Source: CAIQIA01 sp049317465 (GTDB lineage Bacteria; Cyanobacteriota; Cyanobacteriia; PCC-6307; Cyanobiaceae). From it: a DNA stretch of 53,883 bases. Positions 7,890-16,268 of the stretch are shown here, in pieces. The stretch covers positions 1 through 53,883 of the forward strand of contig JBMOIF010000005.1 of assembly GCA_049317465.1 (NCBI GenBank). The letters are read 5' to 3'. The translations under genes and the position numbers were made by a program. The notes beneath the pieces are model-generated. The model saw only the letters and a program-made list of their open reading frames with translations. It was not told the origin of the DNA and searched no databases. Numbering within the stretch: the first letter of the stretch is position 1; each line of letters starts with the position of its first letter.

Positions 7890-8570
7890 TCACGTAGGGG
7901 TCCCGTAGGCCATCCCGTCGGCAGGCCGACGGATCCCCAGCCCATGGCGCCAGTCAGCGACGCTGCGCCCCCAGGCCTCCTCCCAGCGCACGGCCGCCAG
8001 GGGGGCCGCCTCGAAACCGATGGCGGTGCCATGGCTGATGGCGGCACTCAGGGCCCCGTAGCGGTGGGGCTCCAGGCGGAATCGACTGAGCTGGGCGGCA
8101 TGCAGCAGGGCCACATAGGCCGGAAACCCCGTCTGGCAGGCAGTCATCGCCAGCACACCGCTCTCGCCCTCCGGCGAGGTGCCGAAGCCGCCGATCACAT
8201 GGTGCAGGTCGTGGGTGGTGGCGATGCGCTGGGTCAGCCACTGGGCGTCGGAGTGGATCGGCCGGGGGCGGAAGAACTCGGGGTCGTAACCCAGGGAGAG
8301 GATCAGGTGGGCATAGGCGTGGCCGAGGCTGCCGGCGGGGAGCTGCCTCAGTTCTTCAATGTCGGGCTGCAGGGGCGGGAAGCGCTCGTCCATCAGGGCT
8401 GCCCCGCCGGGAAGGGCGCGGAATCGCGCCACGCAGGCCTCCATCTGAGGTGTGTCAAGGAAACTGTCGACGAGGTCGGCCACCTGGTCGAGGGCGCCCT
8501 GGTGTCGACCCACCGCGACGACCCGACGCAGCTGGTCAAGGGCCTGCAGCAGTTCCCGGAAGCGGGCCAT
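7890..8570 (-). CDS. Coq4 family protein
   Basis: A 226-residue protein with the Coq4 signature THDLHHVIGGFGTSPEGE, the HDxxH...E metal-site motif of the family. In eukaryotes Coq4 acts in ubiquinone assembly. A Nostoc homologue, Alr8543, was crystallised with geranylgeranyl monophosphate, so an isoprenoid ligand is plausible here. Cyanobacteria make plastoquinone, not ubiquinone, so the true role is open. ATG 8570 (MARFRELLQALDQL) is preferred over a Cys/Arg-rich upstream extension to 8615. It is divergent from the ribonucleotide reductase gene across 169 bases. Confidence 0.85.
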   Translation of the reverse strand: MARFRELLQALDQLRRVVAVGRHQGALDQVADLVDSFLDTPQMEACVARFRALPGGAALMDERFPPLQPDIEELRQLPAGSLGHAYAHLILSLGYDPEFFRPRPIHSDAQWLTQRIATTHDLHHVIGGFGTSPEGESGVLAMTACQTGFPAYVALLHAAQLSRFRLEPHRYGALSAAISHGTAIGFEAAPLAAVRWEEAWGRSVADWRHGLGIRRPADGMAYGTPT

Positions 8571-8616
8571 GGGACGGGGGCCGCGACGGCGGCGGCAGCA
8601 CGGAATGCAGCCCATT

Positions 8617-8635
8617 GCTAGCCAGCCCGGCTAGC
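8617..8635. promoter_or_regulatory. Perfect 7-bp inverted repeat between coq4-like gene and nrdJ
   Basis: GCTAGCC and GGCTAGC are separated by AGCCC, forming a perfect inverted repeat in the 169-base divergent spacer. It lies 47 bases upstream of the Coq4-family ATG and about 105 bases upstream of the nrdJ GTG. It could be a dimeric operator or a small hairpin. No T-tract follows, so it is not a terminator. Assignment to a regulator is not possible. Confidence 0.35.
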
Positions 8636-8739
8636 GACGGCAGGGGCCGGCGGCTGCGGCCTGTGTCCAGATCACGGGCCGGCATCGTCGCCCTACCACC
8701 CCCTGTGGCGTATTAGCTTCGCTCCACCTACCAGATCTA

Positions 8740-11091
8740 GTGCCGGTGACCCCTCCCTCGGACCTGCTCCAACAGCCGGCAGCGGCCCAGCCCACCAACG
8801 TCAGGGCCGACGCCGTGGGCGGCGACTTCCCGGCCAGCGCACCTGCGGCCTATCCCGTCTTCTATCGCACCTACAGCCGGCGGGGTGATGGCGGTCGGGA
8901 AAGCTGGCATGAGGTTGCCGAACGCAACCTCGACGGTCTCCGACGCCTGGGCGACCTGAGCGATGCCGAGGTCTCGCTGTTGCGGAAGCTGCAGGCCGAG
9001 CAGAAATCACTGCCCTCCGGCCGCTGGCTGTGGATCGGCGGCACTGCCTGGATCGAACGCAGCGAGAACTTCTCGGGGGCGTACAACTGCACCTCGACCA
9101 ACCTCGTCGACTGGGAAGCCTTCGGGCTGATGATGGATCTGGCGATGATGGGCTGTGGCACCGGCGCCATCATCGAGCCGCATCTGATCGGGCGGCTGCC
9201 GATCGTGCGCAACCGCCTCAGCATCACCGAGGTGACACCCATCGGCCGGACGGCGGCCGCAGAACGCCAGGAGCACACCAGACACAGCGTCGACGGCAGC
9301 CATGTGCACATCCGCGTGGGGGACACCCGCCGCGGCTGGGTCGACAGCTACCAGCTGCTGCTCGAGCTGAGCAGCGACGAACGGTTTGACGGCCATGTGT
9401 CGGTCTCCGTTGACCTGTCCGACGTGCGCCCGGTGGGGGAGGTGCTCAAGGGATTCGGGGGCATGGCGAACCCGGTGAAGCTCGGCGACCTCTACGGGCG
9501 GGTGGCCGATATCCTCGGCCGCGCCGTGGGCCGGCGGCTCAGCTCGGTCGAGTGCTGTCTGCTGATTGATGAGGCGGCGGTGACCATCGTGGCGGGCAAC
9601 ATCCGCCGCAGTGCCGGCATGCGCCAGTTTGCCGCTGACGACCAGGAGGCTGCCGCCGCCAAGCAGAACCTGTGGCAGCAGGATGATCAGGGCAACTGGC
9701 GCATCGACCCCGAGCGTGATGCCCTGCGCATGGCCAACCACACCCGGGTGTTCCACAGCCGTCCCTCACGGGAGGTGGTGCTTGAGGCCGTGCGACAGCA
9801 GTTCCAGTCTGGTGAAGGCGCCATCCAGTTCGCCCCGGAAGCCATTGCCCGGGCGAATGCCGATCTGCTGCCGACCCTTGAACTGCGGCAGGAATTCATC
9901 GAGATCTACGTTGACCAGGGCCGGGACGAGGCCGGCCGCTGGCTGACGCTTCACCATCCGGATCTGGAGTCGGACGAACTGGAGCATCGTCTCGGTCGTT
10001 ACGGCCTCAATCCCTGTGGCGAGATCATCGGGGCCGACTTCCATTGCAATCTGGCGGAGGTCCATCTCAACCGCCTCGATCCTGCGGACCTCAGCAGCCA
10101 GGACGAAGCCTTCCGCGCCGCCGGCCTCGCTGTGGCCTGCCTTCTGAACCACCGCTTCGAGGTGGAGCGCTACCGCCGCAGCCGGGCATGGGATCCGATC
10201 GTGGGGGTGAGCTTCACCGGCCTCTTCGACTTCTTCGTGCATGCCTTCGGAGCCCCGTGGCTGCGCTGGTGGGCCGAGGGTCGGCCGGCCAGTGCGGAAG
10301 GGGAGCGGTTCAAGGCCCAGGAAGCCGCCTACCTCAGTCGTTGGAAGGAGGCCGTCAACAGCGCCGTCTGGGATTACTGCGATCGCCATGGACTGCGCCG
10401 TCCCAACCGTTGCACCACCGTTCAGCCCGCCGGCACCAAGAGCCTGCTCACAGGCGCCAGCCCTGGCTGGCATCCCCCCAAGGCCCAGCGTTTCATCCGT
10501 CGCATCACGTTCCGCAAGAACGACCCGGTGGCCCTGGCCTGTCTGGATTACGGCTACACCATCGTCCCGTCCCAATCCGACAAGGACGAACAGGGGAGGT
10601 TGCTGGAGGATCCGTTTGATCCCCGTTGCAGCGAGTGGCTGGTGGAGATTCCCACCGAAGTGAGCTGGGCAAACCTGCCCGGCGCCGACAGCGTGGACAT
10701 CAACAATTTCACGGCTCTGGCTCAGTTTGATTTCTACATGCAGGTGCAGAAGCACTACACCGCCCACAACACCTCGGCGACCATTGAGTTCCGGGAACAC
10801 GAAATCAACGAGCTCACCGACGCCATCCATGGGGCGATCCGTGATGGCGAGGGTTACATCTCAGCTGCTCTGCTGGCGCGCTTCGATGCGAATGCCACAT
10901 TCCCGCGACTGCCCTTTGAACCCATTGACCGCGCCACCTTCGAAGCCCTGCAGCAGTCGGTTCTGCAACGCCGTCGCAACGACGACTTCTTCGCGGCGCT
11001 CCAGCGCTACGACGCCGGTGAATCGCTGGAGGCGGGCCCTGCCGGCTGCGATTCCGACAAGTGCCTGCTGCCGCTGACCAAGCCGTCCTAG
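8740..11091 (+). CDS. nrdJ: Adenosylcobalamin-dependent (class II) ribonucleoside-triphosphate reductase
   Basis: A monomeric class II reductase of 783 residues, which makes deoxynucleotides using vitamin B12 and needs neither oxygen nor a second subunit. Visible active-site residues are C117 (AYNCTSTNL), C426 with E428 (NPCGEI) and C436 (FHCNLAEVHL). C770 and C775 in CDSDKC form the C-terminal shuttle pair that thioredoxin re-reduces. The arrangement matches the Lactobacillus leichmannii enzyme. The start GTG lacks a clear Shine-Dalgarno; a second GTG lies two codons on. A TATTAG at 8711-8716 may be the -10 element. Confidence 0.93.
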   Translation: MPVTPPSDLLQQPAAAQPTNVRADAVGGDFPASAPAAYPVFYRTYSRRGDGGRESWHEVAERNLDGLRRLGDLSDAEVSLLRKLQAEQKSLPSGRWLWIGGTAWIERSENFSGAYNCTSTNLVDWEAFGLMMDLAMMGCGTGAIIEPHLIGRLPIVRNRLSITEVTPIGRTAAAERQEHTRHSVDGSHVHIRVGDTRRGWVDSYQLLLELSSDERFDGHVSVSVDLSDVRPVGEVLKGFGGMANPVKLGDLYGRVADILGRAVGRRLSSVECCLLIDEAAVTIVAGNIRRSAGMRQFAADDQEAAAAKQNLWQQDDQGNWRIDPERDALRMANHTRVFHSRPSREVVLEAVRQQFQSGEGAIQFAPEAIARANADLLPTLELRQEFIEIYVDQGRDEAGRWLTLHHPDLESDELEHRLGRYGLNPCGEIIGADFHCNLAEVHLNRLDPADLSSQDEAFRAAGLAVACLLNHRFEVERYRRSRAWDPIVGVSFTGLFDFFVHAFGAPWLRWWAEGRPASAEGERFKAQEAAYLSRWKEAVNSAVWDYCDRHGLRRPNRCTTVQPAGTKSLLTGASPGWHPPKAQRFIRRITFRKNDPVALACLDYGYTIVPSQSDKDEQGRLLEDPFDPRCSEWLVEIPTEVSWANLPGADSVDINNFTALAQFDFYMQVQKHYTAHNTSATIEFREHEINELTDAIHGAIRDGEGYISAALLARFDANATFPRLPFEPIDRATFEALQQSVLQRRRNDDFFAALQRYDAGESLEAGPAGCDSDKCLLPLTKPS

Positions 11092-11261
11092 ACCCCGCCC
11101 CCGGGCTGGGCAAGTCGATCAAGGGCTTCCCCAAGCTGCACCAGCAGCTCACGGCAGCAGCCGACCTGATGATCCGGCCTGGCTGAGACAGGCAGCGTCT
11201 GGATCATCTCGGCCAGGTGATGGGTGCGCCGGGCAAGGAAATCGGTGCTGAGAACGGCCAT
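11088..11261 (-). CDS. Small conserved-looking hypothetical protein (57 aa)
   Basis: It begins MAVLSTDFLARRTHHLAEMI and continues with QVGCCRELLVQLGEALDRL, two amphipathic helices. An alternative ATG at 11279 adds six residues. The same open frame runs further upstream, but only because it reads the antisense of tRNA-Ser; that part is not coding. The stop overlaps the nrdJ stop tail to tail. Function unknown; existence is moderately supported. Confidence 0.45.
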   Translation of the reverse strand: MAVLSTDFLARRTHHLAEMIQTLPVSARPDHQVGCCRELLVQLGEALDRLAQPGGGV

Positions 11262-11394
11262 GACGGGACAGGCGACCATTCCCAGCCTGCTTCGCTGTCG
11301 CATGGGTCTCGCGTTGGAACGCTCACCCTCTCCGTGTTCCTGATCCCTGTGACAGACTGCCTTGTGGCTGTTGCCGCAGCAGCAGTTGCCCTCT

Positions 11395-11479
11395 GGAGGG
11401 GTGGTCGAGTGGTTGATGGCTCCGGTCTTGAAAACCGGCGAGGTGCAAGCCTCCGTGGGTTCGAATCCCACCCCCTCCG
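11395..11479 (+). tRNA. tRNA-Ser (anticodon UGA)
   Basis: An 85-nt class II tRNA. The acceptor stem GGAGGGG pairs with CCCCTCC, with discriminator G. The anticodon stem CCGGT/ACCGG carries the loop CTTGAAA with TGA at 11429-11431. A long variable arm follows (GAGGTGCAAGCCTC region), as expected for serine, and the T-loop is GGGTTCGAATCCC. CCA is not encoded. A strong GC hairpin without a T-tract occurs downstream at about 11508-11530. Confidence 0.97.
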
Positions 11480-11647
11480 TTGTTCTGGCTGACGATTCGG
11501 GAGATTGGCGCAACCGCCTTCGCGGCGCCACCCCAGTTCGGGTTTACTCCGTCACAGGGCCGCGCTTGTACTCAGTGGTCGAACCTGCGGAACCGGCCAC
11601 GACCGTGGCCCCTGGTTTCGGCAGACGACTAGAACCGTCTCGATCGC

Positions 11648-11836
11648 GTGTTCCCCGTGACCACCCCCCTGGCCATCTGCCCGGATCCCTCCGACATGGA
11701 GGACACTCCGGCATCGGAGGAGGCGATGCCCGCCGCGGCGGGCGAACTCAGCGAGGAGAGCGACGCCGACTGGTACGACGACGAAGCCATCGGTGGCGGA
11801 GCCTCAGGTTTTGCCGAGGCTCCCCAGGGTTGGTGA
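11648..11836 (+). CDS. Possible small acidic protein (62 aa)
   Basis: It starts at GTG 11648 and is rich in Glu, Asp, Ala and Ser (ELSEESDADWYDDEAIGGG). It has no recognisable domain. It lies between tRNA-Ser and the convergent glycosyltransferase stop at 11858. The acidic composition with Trp and Tyr is more protein-like than random GC-rich frames, but there is no other support. The 168 bases before it, back to the tRNA, show nothing else coding. Confidence 0.35.
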   Translation: MFPVTTPLAICPDPSDMEDTPASEEAMPAAAGELSEESDADWYDDEAIGGGASGFAEAPQGW

Positions 11837-11857
11837 GGCAGCTGCCCTGACCGTTGG

Positions 11858-13339
11858 TCAGCCGCCGGACCGATGGGCGGGCCCATAGGCCCTGGGCCAC
11901 GACTGGCGCAGGGGCTGGAAGCGCCAGAACTCCACCACCTGAGCTGGTTGCCCCCCGCGTTCGAGATCCACATGCCCCAGGGGTTCCAGGGGGCCGAGGG
12001 CTACGGCCCACTCGGGCAGGGACGTGGGTTCCTCAGGATTGCGGAGGCTGAAGAGAATGCCCCCTTCACCTCGGAAGCCCCCCGGTGGCTGCCAGAAGGC
12101 GAAGCCTCGGGCGTCACGGTTGAAGGTGGTGAACGTCGCCCGGGTGTCAGGGCCGAGGGCCAGGGCCAGGAACCCCGGTTCGTAGTAGCGACGGCCCACG
12201 ATCAGACGGGCTTTGCTGAGCTGCTGCCAGAGCTCCGGTTGCGCCTGCAGGGCTCGGCGCAGGCGTTGCGGTGCAATCAGCTCCCGAGACGAATCGAGGG
12301 TTGGCGGCAGCAGGGGACTGGCGAGCCCGAAGCGCACATGGGCGGCCGCCAGCAGTGACAGCAGAGGTGGCACCCCAAGGGTGAGGGGCCGCCACCAGCG
12401 CAGCCAGCCCGCCCGGCGCTGACCGGCCTGGGCCAACCGCTCCCCGGCGAGGGGCAGCAGCAGCCACCAGGCCGGCACAAGCCAGCTCACCAACACCTGC
12501 ATCCGACCAGCGAGCAGCACGAACAACAGCAGCTGGGGCAACGCCAGGGTCCGCAGGAGGGAGCGGGCCTGGCCGGCCCCATCCCCTGGGCGGGGAACAG
12601 CAGCCAGCAGCAGCAACACACCAATGGTGGGGAAGAGAGCGAGAACCTGACTGATGAGGAAGAGGGGCGGCCCGGCCGGATCGAACCAGGGTCCGCCGAG
12701 GGTGCGCCCCCCCTGGAACAGGAACGACACCCAGCCATGGCTGTGGTTCCAGAGCCATAGGGGAGAGGAGGCCGCCAGCCAGGCCAGGCCCATGCCAAGG
12801 CCGGCGGGGGACAGCAGACGCCGTCGCTGGAGCGGTTGCCAGAGCAGCCACAGCAGCAGGGACAGCAGCATCGGCAGCGCCTGGTACTTGGCCAGGGTGA
12901 GCCCCCCGAGCAGCAAACCCAGAAGCGGCAGGGGGGCCTCCACCGCCAGGGCCCAGAGGCAGGCCGACAGGAGCAGCAGCAGGGGGGCGTCGGGGAGCAG
13001 CAGCACCCCACCCACCAGCAGCAGCAATGGGGAGACCGCACTCAGAACCACGGTCCAGAGGGCGGCGGCGGCACCGAACCAGCGCCGGCAGGCCAGGGCC
13101 AGGAGGGCCGATGCCAGGGTGTAGCTGACCAGCGAAGGCAGCCGGAGACCGAGGATGCCGAAGGGCAGTGAGTGACCCAGCCAGGCCCACAGCCCGACCC
13201 CGACCGGATGGTCGAAGTAGCTGAGGGCCGGATGGACCCCGTAGAAGAGGTAATAGGCCTCGTCGTATCCCGGGGGCAGCAGCAGCGCCACGACCAGGCG
13301 CAGCAGCAGGCCGGCGGCGAGGATCAGAAGCAGGGGCAT
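11858..13339 (-). CDS. GT39-like membrane glycosyltransferase
   Basis: A 493-residue polytopic protein of the GT-C class. Near the N-terminus the loop PGYDEAYYLFYGVHP followed by SYFDHPVGVGLWAWLG is typical of the PMT/ArnT-like family 39, where the acidic residue is catalytic and the donor is a lipid-linked sugar. Ten or more hydrophobic segments follow, then a soluble C-terminal domain from about residue 345 (RARLIVGRRYYEPGFLALAL region). ATG 13339 is preferred to the GTG at 13348. It lies downstream of a two-component pair on the same strand, which hints at, but does not prove, a role in envelope sugar modification. Confidence 0.85.
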   Translation of the reverse strand: MPLLLILAAGLLLRLVVALLLPPGYDEAYYLFYGVHPALSYFDHPVGVGLWAWLGHSLPFGILGLRLPSLVSYTLASALLALACRRWFGAAAALWTVVLSAVSPLLLLVGGVLLLPDAPLLLLLSACLWALAVEAPLPLLGLLLGGLTLAKYQALPMLLSLLLWLLWQPLQRRRLLSPAGLGMGLAWLAASSPLWLWNHSHGWVSFLFQGGRTLGGPWFDPAGPPLFLISQVLALFPTIGVLLLLAAVPRPGDGAGQARSLLRTLALPQLLLFVLLAGRMQVLVSWLVPAWWLLLPLAGERLAQAGQRRAGWLRWWRPLTLGVPPLLSLLAAAHVRFGLASPLLPPTLDSSRELIAPQRLRRALQAQPELWQQLSKARLIVGRRYYEPGFLALALGPDTRATFTTFNRDARGFAFWQPPGGFRGEGGILFSLRNPEEPTSLPEWAVALGPLEPLGHVDLERGGQPAQVVEFWRFQPLRQSWPRAYGPAHRSGG

Positions 13340-13363
13340 GGCGCCCACTCTGACCGATGGCCG

Positions 13364-13537
13364 TCAGCGCCAGTCGAGCGTCCAGCAGGCCTCCGGGGCC
13401 CGCGGGCCGCTGAGCCTGCGGCAGGTTGCCGGGCGGATGCCGGGCGCGGCACGCAGCACGGTCGGGAGCTCCCCATCGACCTGCAACACCTGGGCGGCAC
13501 GCGGCCAGTGGGGCGGCAGGGTGACCGGAATGTCCAT
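13364..13537 (-). CDS. Small hypothetical protein between kinase and glycosyltransferase
   Basis: It encodes 57 residues from ATG 13537, beginning MDIPVTLPPHWPRAAQVLQV. It fits neatly between the kinase stop at 13570 and the glycosyltransferase start at 13339 on the same strand, with gaps of 32 and 24 bases. A GTG start at 13612 would overlap the kinase gene. No domain is recognised. Its operon-like placement is the main support. Confidence 0.45.
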   Translation of the reverse strand: MDIPVTLPPHWPRAAQVLQVDGELPTVLRAAPGIRPATCRRLSGPRAPEACWTLDWR

Positions 13538-13569
13538 GGCGCAGCGGAACCCTGGCCAGGGCAGTCTGG

Positions 13570-14865
13570 TCAGCCGGAGCTGGACGTGCCAGGGGCAGGC
13601 AGCACGAGACACACCGCGAACCCCTCCTCCAGGTCATGCAGTTCGAGGCGACCACCGTGAAGTTCAGCCACGCGGGCGGCGATGGCCAGACCCAGCCCGC
13701 AATGGCCGCTGCCCCCCCGGGAGGCATCAAGGCGCTGGAACGGCAGCAGGGCCTGATCCCGTTGGTCCGGCGGGATGCCGGCCCCCCGGTCAAGCACCGT
13801 CAGCTGCAGGCCGTGGCGCTCCGATCGCAGTCGGATCAGCACCGGCGGCTGTCCATAACTGAGGGCATTGTCGATGAGGTTGGCCAGGGCCCGGCCCATG
13901 GCCACCGGCCGCACGCAGGCTTCCACGGGCTCCAGTTCAAGCTCGAGGGGGCGACCGTCGTAGCGGGCGGCCAGTTCCCCGACCAGGTCATGGAGCGGCA
14001 GTGACACGGGATCTTCCCCCTGACCGCCCCCGGCAAACAGCAGGAACTGTCCGGTGATCCGCTCCAGGGCATCGAGGTCGGCCTCGGCCTGGGGGCTGCC
14101 GGACTCGACCGCCAACCGCAGCCTCAGGCGCGTGATGGGGCTTTTGAGATCGTGGGCGATGCCCGCGAGCATCGTCGCCCGCTCCTGCTCACTGCTGGCC
14201 AGACGCTGCAGCATGGCGTTGAAGCGGCGGCTCAGCCGCTGCACCTCGCCGGCCCCCTCCTGGGGAAGCGGCGCCGGACGCTGCTCGAGTCCCACCCGGC
14301 CGAGGGCCCGTTCCAGACGTCGCAGGGGACGCTGCACCTCCAGCAACAGGAACAGAGCTCCAGCCACCACACTGCCGCTGACCAGCGACAGGGAGGCCAG
14401 CAGTGGATCCGGTGGCCAGCCGTCCACATCCGGCAGGGGCGAGAACAGCCAGACCTGATCGAGGGGGCTGAGCAGTTCGACCCAGACCCCCCGATCCGGA
14501 CGGCTGGTGGGCAGCACCAGGGGGCAGTGGTTGAGCCGGCGGCAGAGCTCGAGCCGCAGCTCCCGCGACTGCTGCTGCTGGGCCTCGGGCACCGGACTGG
14601 GGGCCAGGGGACCGCTGGCCAGCCGCAGGTTGCCCAGCTGGGAGACGACCGATGGGGGAAAGCGCTCCAGGGCCACTTCGCTCAGCAGGATGCCGCTGGC
14701 CAGATCGCGCCCGAGCTGCTGGATCTGGGCCCGCTCCAGGCGACGTCCAAGCAGCAGCTGCAGCAGAGCCAGGCTCAGGGCCCAGCCCAGCAGCAGAAAC
14801 AGGGCCAGCCGCAGCAACAGGGCCGTAGGGACAGGCCCAGGGCCGCGGCGGGACCGTGCCGTCAT
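13570..14865 (-). CDS. EnvZ-like sensor histidine kinase
   Basis: A membrane sensor of 431 residues. TM1 is at about 15-39, an extracytoplasmic domain of about 110 residues follows, TM2 is at about 156-175, then HAMP and the H-box AGIAHDLKSPITRLRL with phospho-acceptor H238. The N-box is ALANLIDNALSYG and the G-box SGHCGLGLAIAARV. The architecture is that of EnvZ. Its ATG overlaps the stop of the response-regulator gene by 4 bases, so the pair is translationally coupled and presumably cognate. The signal sensed is unknown. Confidence 0.92.
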   Translation of the reverse strand: MTARSRRGPGPVPTALLLRLALFLLLGWALSLALLQLLLGRRLERAQIQQLGRDLASGILLSEVALERFPPSVVSQLGNLRLASGPLAPSPVPEAQQQQSRELRLELCRRLNHCPLVLPTSRPDRGVWVELLSPLDQVWLFSPLPDVDGWPPDPLLASLSLVSGSVVAGALFLLLEVQRPLRRLERALGRVGLEQRPAPLPQEGAGEVQRLSRRFNAMLQRLASSEQERATMLAGIAHDLKSPITRLRLRLAVESGSPQAEADLDALERITGQFLLFAGGGQGEDPVSLPLHDLVGELAARYDGRPLELELEPVEACVRPVAMGRALANLIDNALSYGQPPVLIRLRSERHGLQLTVLDRGAGIPPDQRDQALLPFQRLDASRGGSGHCGLGLAIAARVAELHGGRLELHDLEEGFAVCLVLPAPGTSSSG

Positions 14866-15587
14866 TTCGATCGCGGTGAGCCGTCCGGTACGAAAACGTA
14901 GCCGTAGCCCCAGACCGTCTGCAGGTAGCGGGGTCGGGAGGGGTCGGGCTCGATGAGCTTGCGCACCCGGCTCACCTGCACATCCATGCTGCGGCTGTCG
15001 GTCTCGCTGGAGGGCCCACGGGCCAGCTCGATGAGGCGTTCCCGCGAGAGGGGGCGGTGGGGGTTCTGCACGAAGGCGGCCAGCAGGCCGAATTCACCGC
15101 TGGTGATCGTCACCGGCTCACCGTCCCGCTCCAGGGTGCGGGCGGCCAGGTCCAGACGGTTGCTGCCAAAGCTGATGATCTCGCCGTCGGGGAGGGGGGT
15201 GCCCGCCGGCAGGCCCCCGCGGCGCCGCAGCACCGCCTCGATCCGGGCAGTCAGTTCCCGCGGCATGAACGGCTTGGCGAGATAGTCATCGGCCCCCTGC
15301 TCGAGGCCGATGATCCGGTCCACCGCCTCTCCCCGGGCCGTGAGCATCACCACCGGCAGGTCATCTCCACCATCCCGCAGGCGCCGCAGAATCGAGAGGC
15401 CGTCGTCACCAGGCATCATCAGGTCGAGCACCACCAGATCAGGACGCTGGAATTCAAGACGGGCTGTGAGCTGACGGCCGTCACTCAGGGTGCGCACCTC
15501 GTAGCCCTGTTCGCCGAGGTAGGTGCTGAGCAACTGGCGAAGTTCCGGATCGTCGTCCACCACCCAGATGGTCTGCGCCTTGGCCAT
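14862..15587 (-). CDS. OmpR-family response regulator
   Basis: It has 241 residues. The N-terminal receiver has the acidic pocket VVDDDPELR (residues 9-17), phospho-acceptor D55 in VVLDLMMPG, the switch Thr in VVMLTARGE and the Lys in YLAKPF. The C-terminal winged-helix DNA-binding domain contains SGEFGLLAAFVQNP and ends with the typical RYLQTVWGYGYVFVP. It is the first gene of a probable operon with the EnvZ-like kinase, the small ORF and the GT39-like gene. A 7-bp GC inverted repeat lies about 50 bases upstream at 15636-15655. Confidence 0.95.
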   Translation of the reverse strand: MAKAQTIWVVDDDPELRQLLSTYLGEQGYEVRTLSDGRQLTARLEFQRPDLVVLDLMMPGDDGLSILRRLRDGGDDLPVVMLTARGEAVDRIIGLEQGADDYLAKPFMPRELTARIEAVLRRRGGLPAGTPLPDGEIISFGSNRLDLAARTLERDGEPVTITSGEFGLLAAFVQNPHRPLSRERLIELARGPSSETDSRSMDVQVSRVRKLIEPDPSRPRYLQTVWGYGYVFVPDGSPRSK

Positions 15588-15771
15588 GGCGGCCGCTGTT
15601 CATAGGACCCCGGGACTGTATGGATGCCGCGCGGTCGCCGCCAGCCGCGGCGGCGGCGGCGACCGACCGGATGCGTCCGAAGGCCCCGTCAGACCGATCC
15701 GGTCACAGATCGATCCATTGGGAGGCTGACGGGACCAGGACCTGACCGTGTCGGCTCCATAGGCTTTGCCC

Positions 15772-16251
15772 ATGCCCGCAGCCCAGCGCCGCTTCCACAC
15801 CATCCTCAGGTCGTCCCTGGTTGCCCTGCTGCTCGCAGCCTGCGCTCTGCCGGCAGTGGCCCAGGACCCTGGGGTGATGCAGGAACACTGGCGGCGGATG
15901 CGGGAGTTGTTCCACCGTCTCGACACGGATGGCGACGGTCGGGTGCCCCTCGGGGACCGGCTCGGCACCTCCCGCCTCAAGGGGCTTGATCGGGACGGAG
16001 ATGGTCAGGTGGAGCTGCGGGAGCTGCCGCCGCCGTCGGAGCCGTTCCTGGGCGAACGGCTGCTGGAGGCCTTCCGTCGCGCCGACCGCAATGGCGACGG
16101 TCAGCTCAGTGTCGAGGAATCGACGGCGCTGCCGCGCCTGCATGAACGCTTCCTGCGCTTTGACCGCAACGCCGACGGCGTGATCACAGTGGAAGAACTG
16201 CTGCAATTCCGCCGCTCCCTGGCTCCAAGGCGCTCAAGACCCAACGACTGA
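15772..16251 (+). CDS. Secreted or lipid-anchored EF-hand calcium-binding protein
   Basis: A 159-residue protein with an N-terminal signal (hydrophobic SLVALLLAACALPAVAQ). It could be cleaved after AVA, or lipidated at the Cys of LAAC. Four EF-hand loops are readable: DTDGDGRVPLGD, DRDGDGQVELRE, DRNGDGQLSVEE and DRNADGVITVEE. All keep Asp at position 1 and Gly at position 6, so calcium binding is likely. It probably acts outside the cytoplasmic membrane. ATG 15772 is preferred to a TTG six bases upstream. Partners are unknown. Confidence 0.88.
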   Translation: MPAAQRRFHTILRSSLVALLLAACALPAVAQDPGVMQEHWRRMRELFHRLDTDGDGRVPLGDRLGTSRLKGLDRDGDGQVELRELPPPSEPFLGERLLEAFRRADRNGDGQLSVEESTALPRLHERFLRFDRNADGVITVEELLQFRRSLAPRRSRPND

Positions 16252-16268
16252 CTCCCTTCCCCCATCCC

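Noticed and set aside
11088..11531. 147-codon minus frame covering tRNA-Ser
   Set aside because: Its N-terminal part is the antisense translation of the tRNA, a well-known false gene; only the last ~57 codons were kept.
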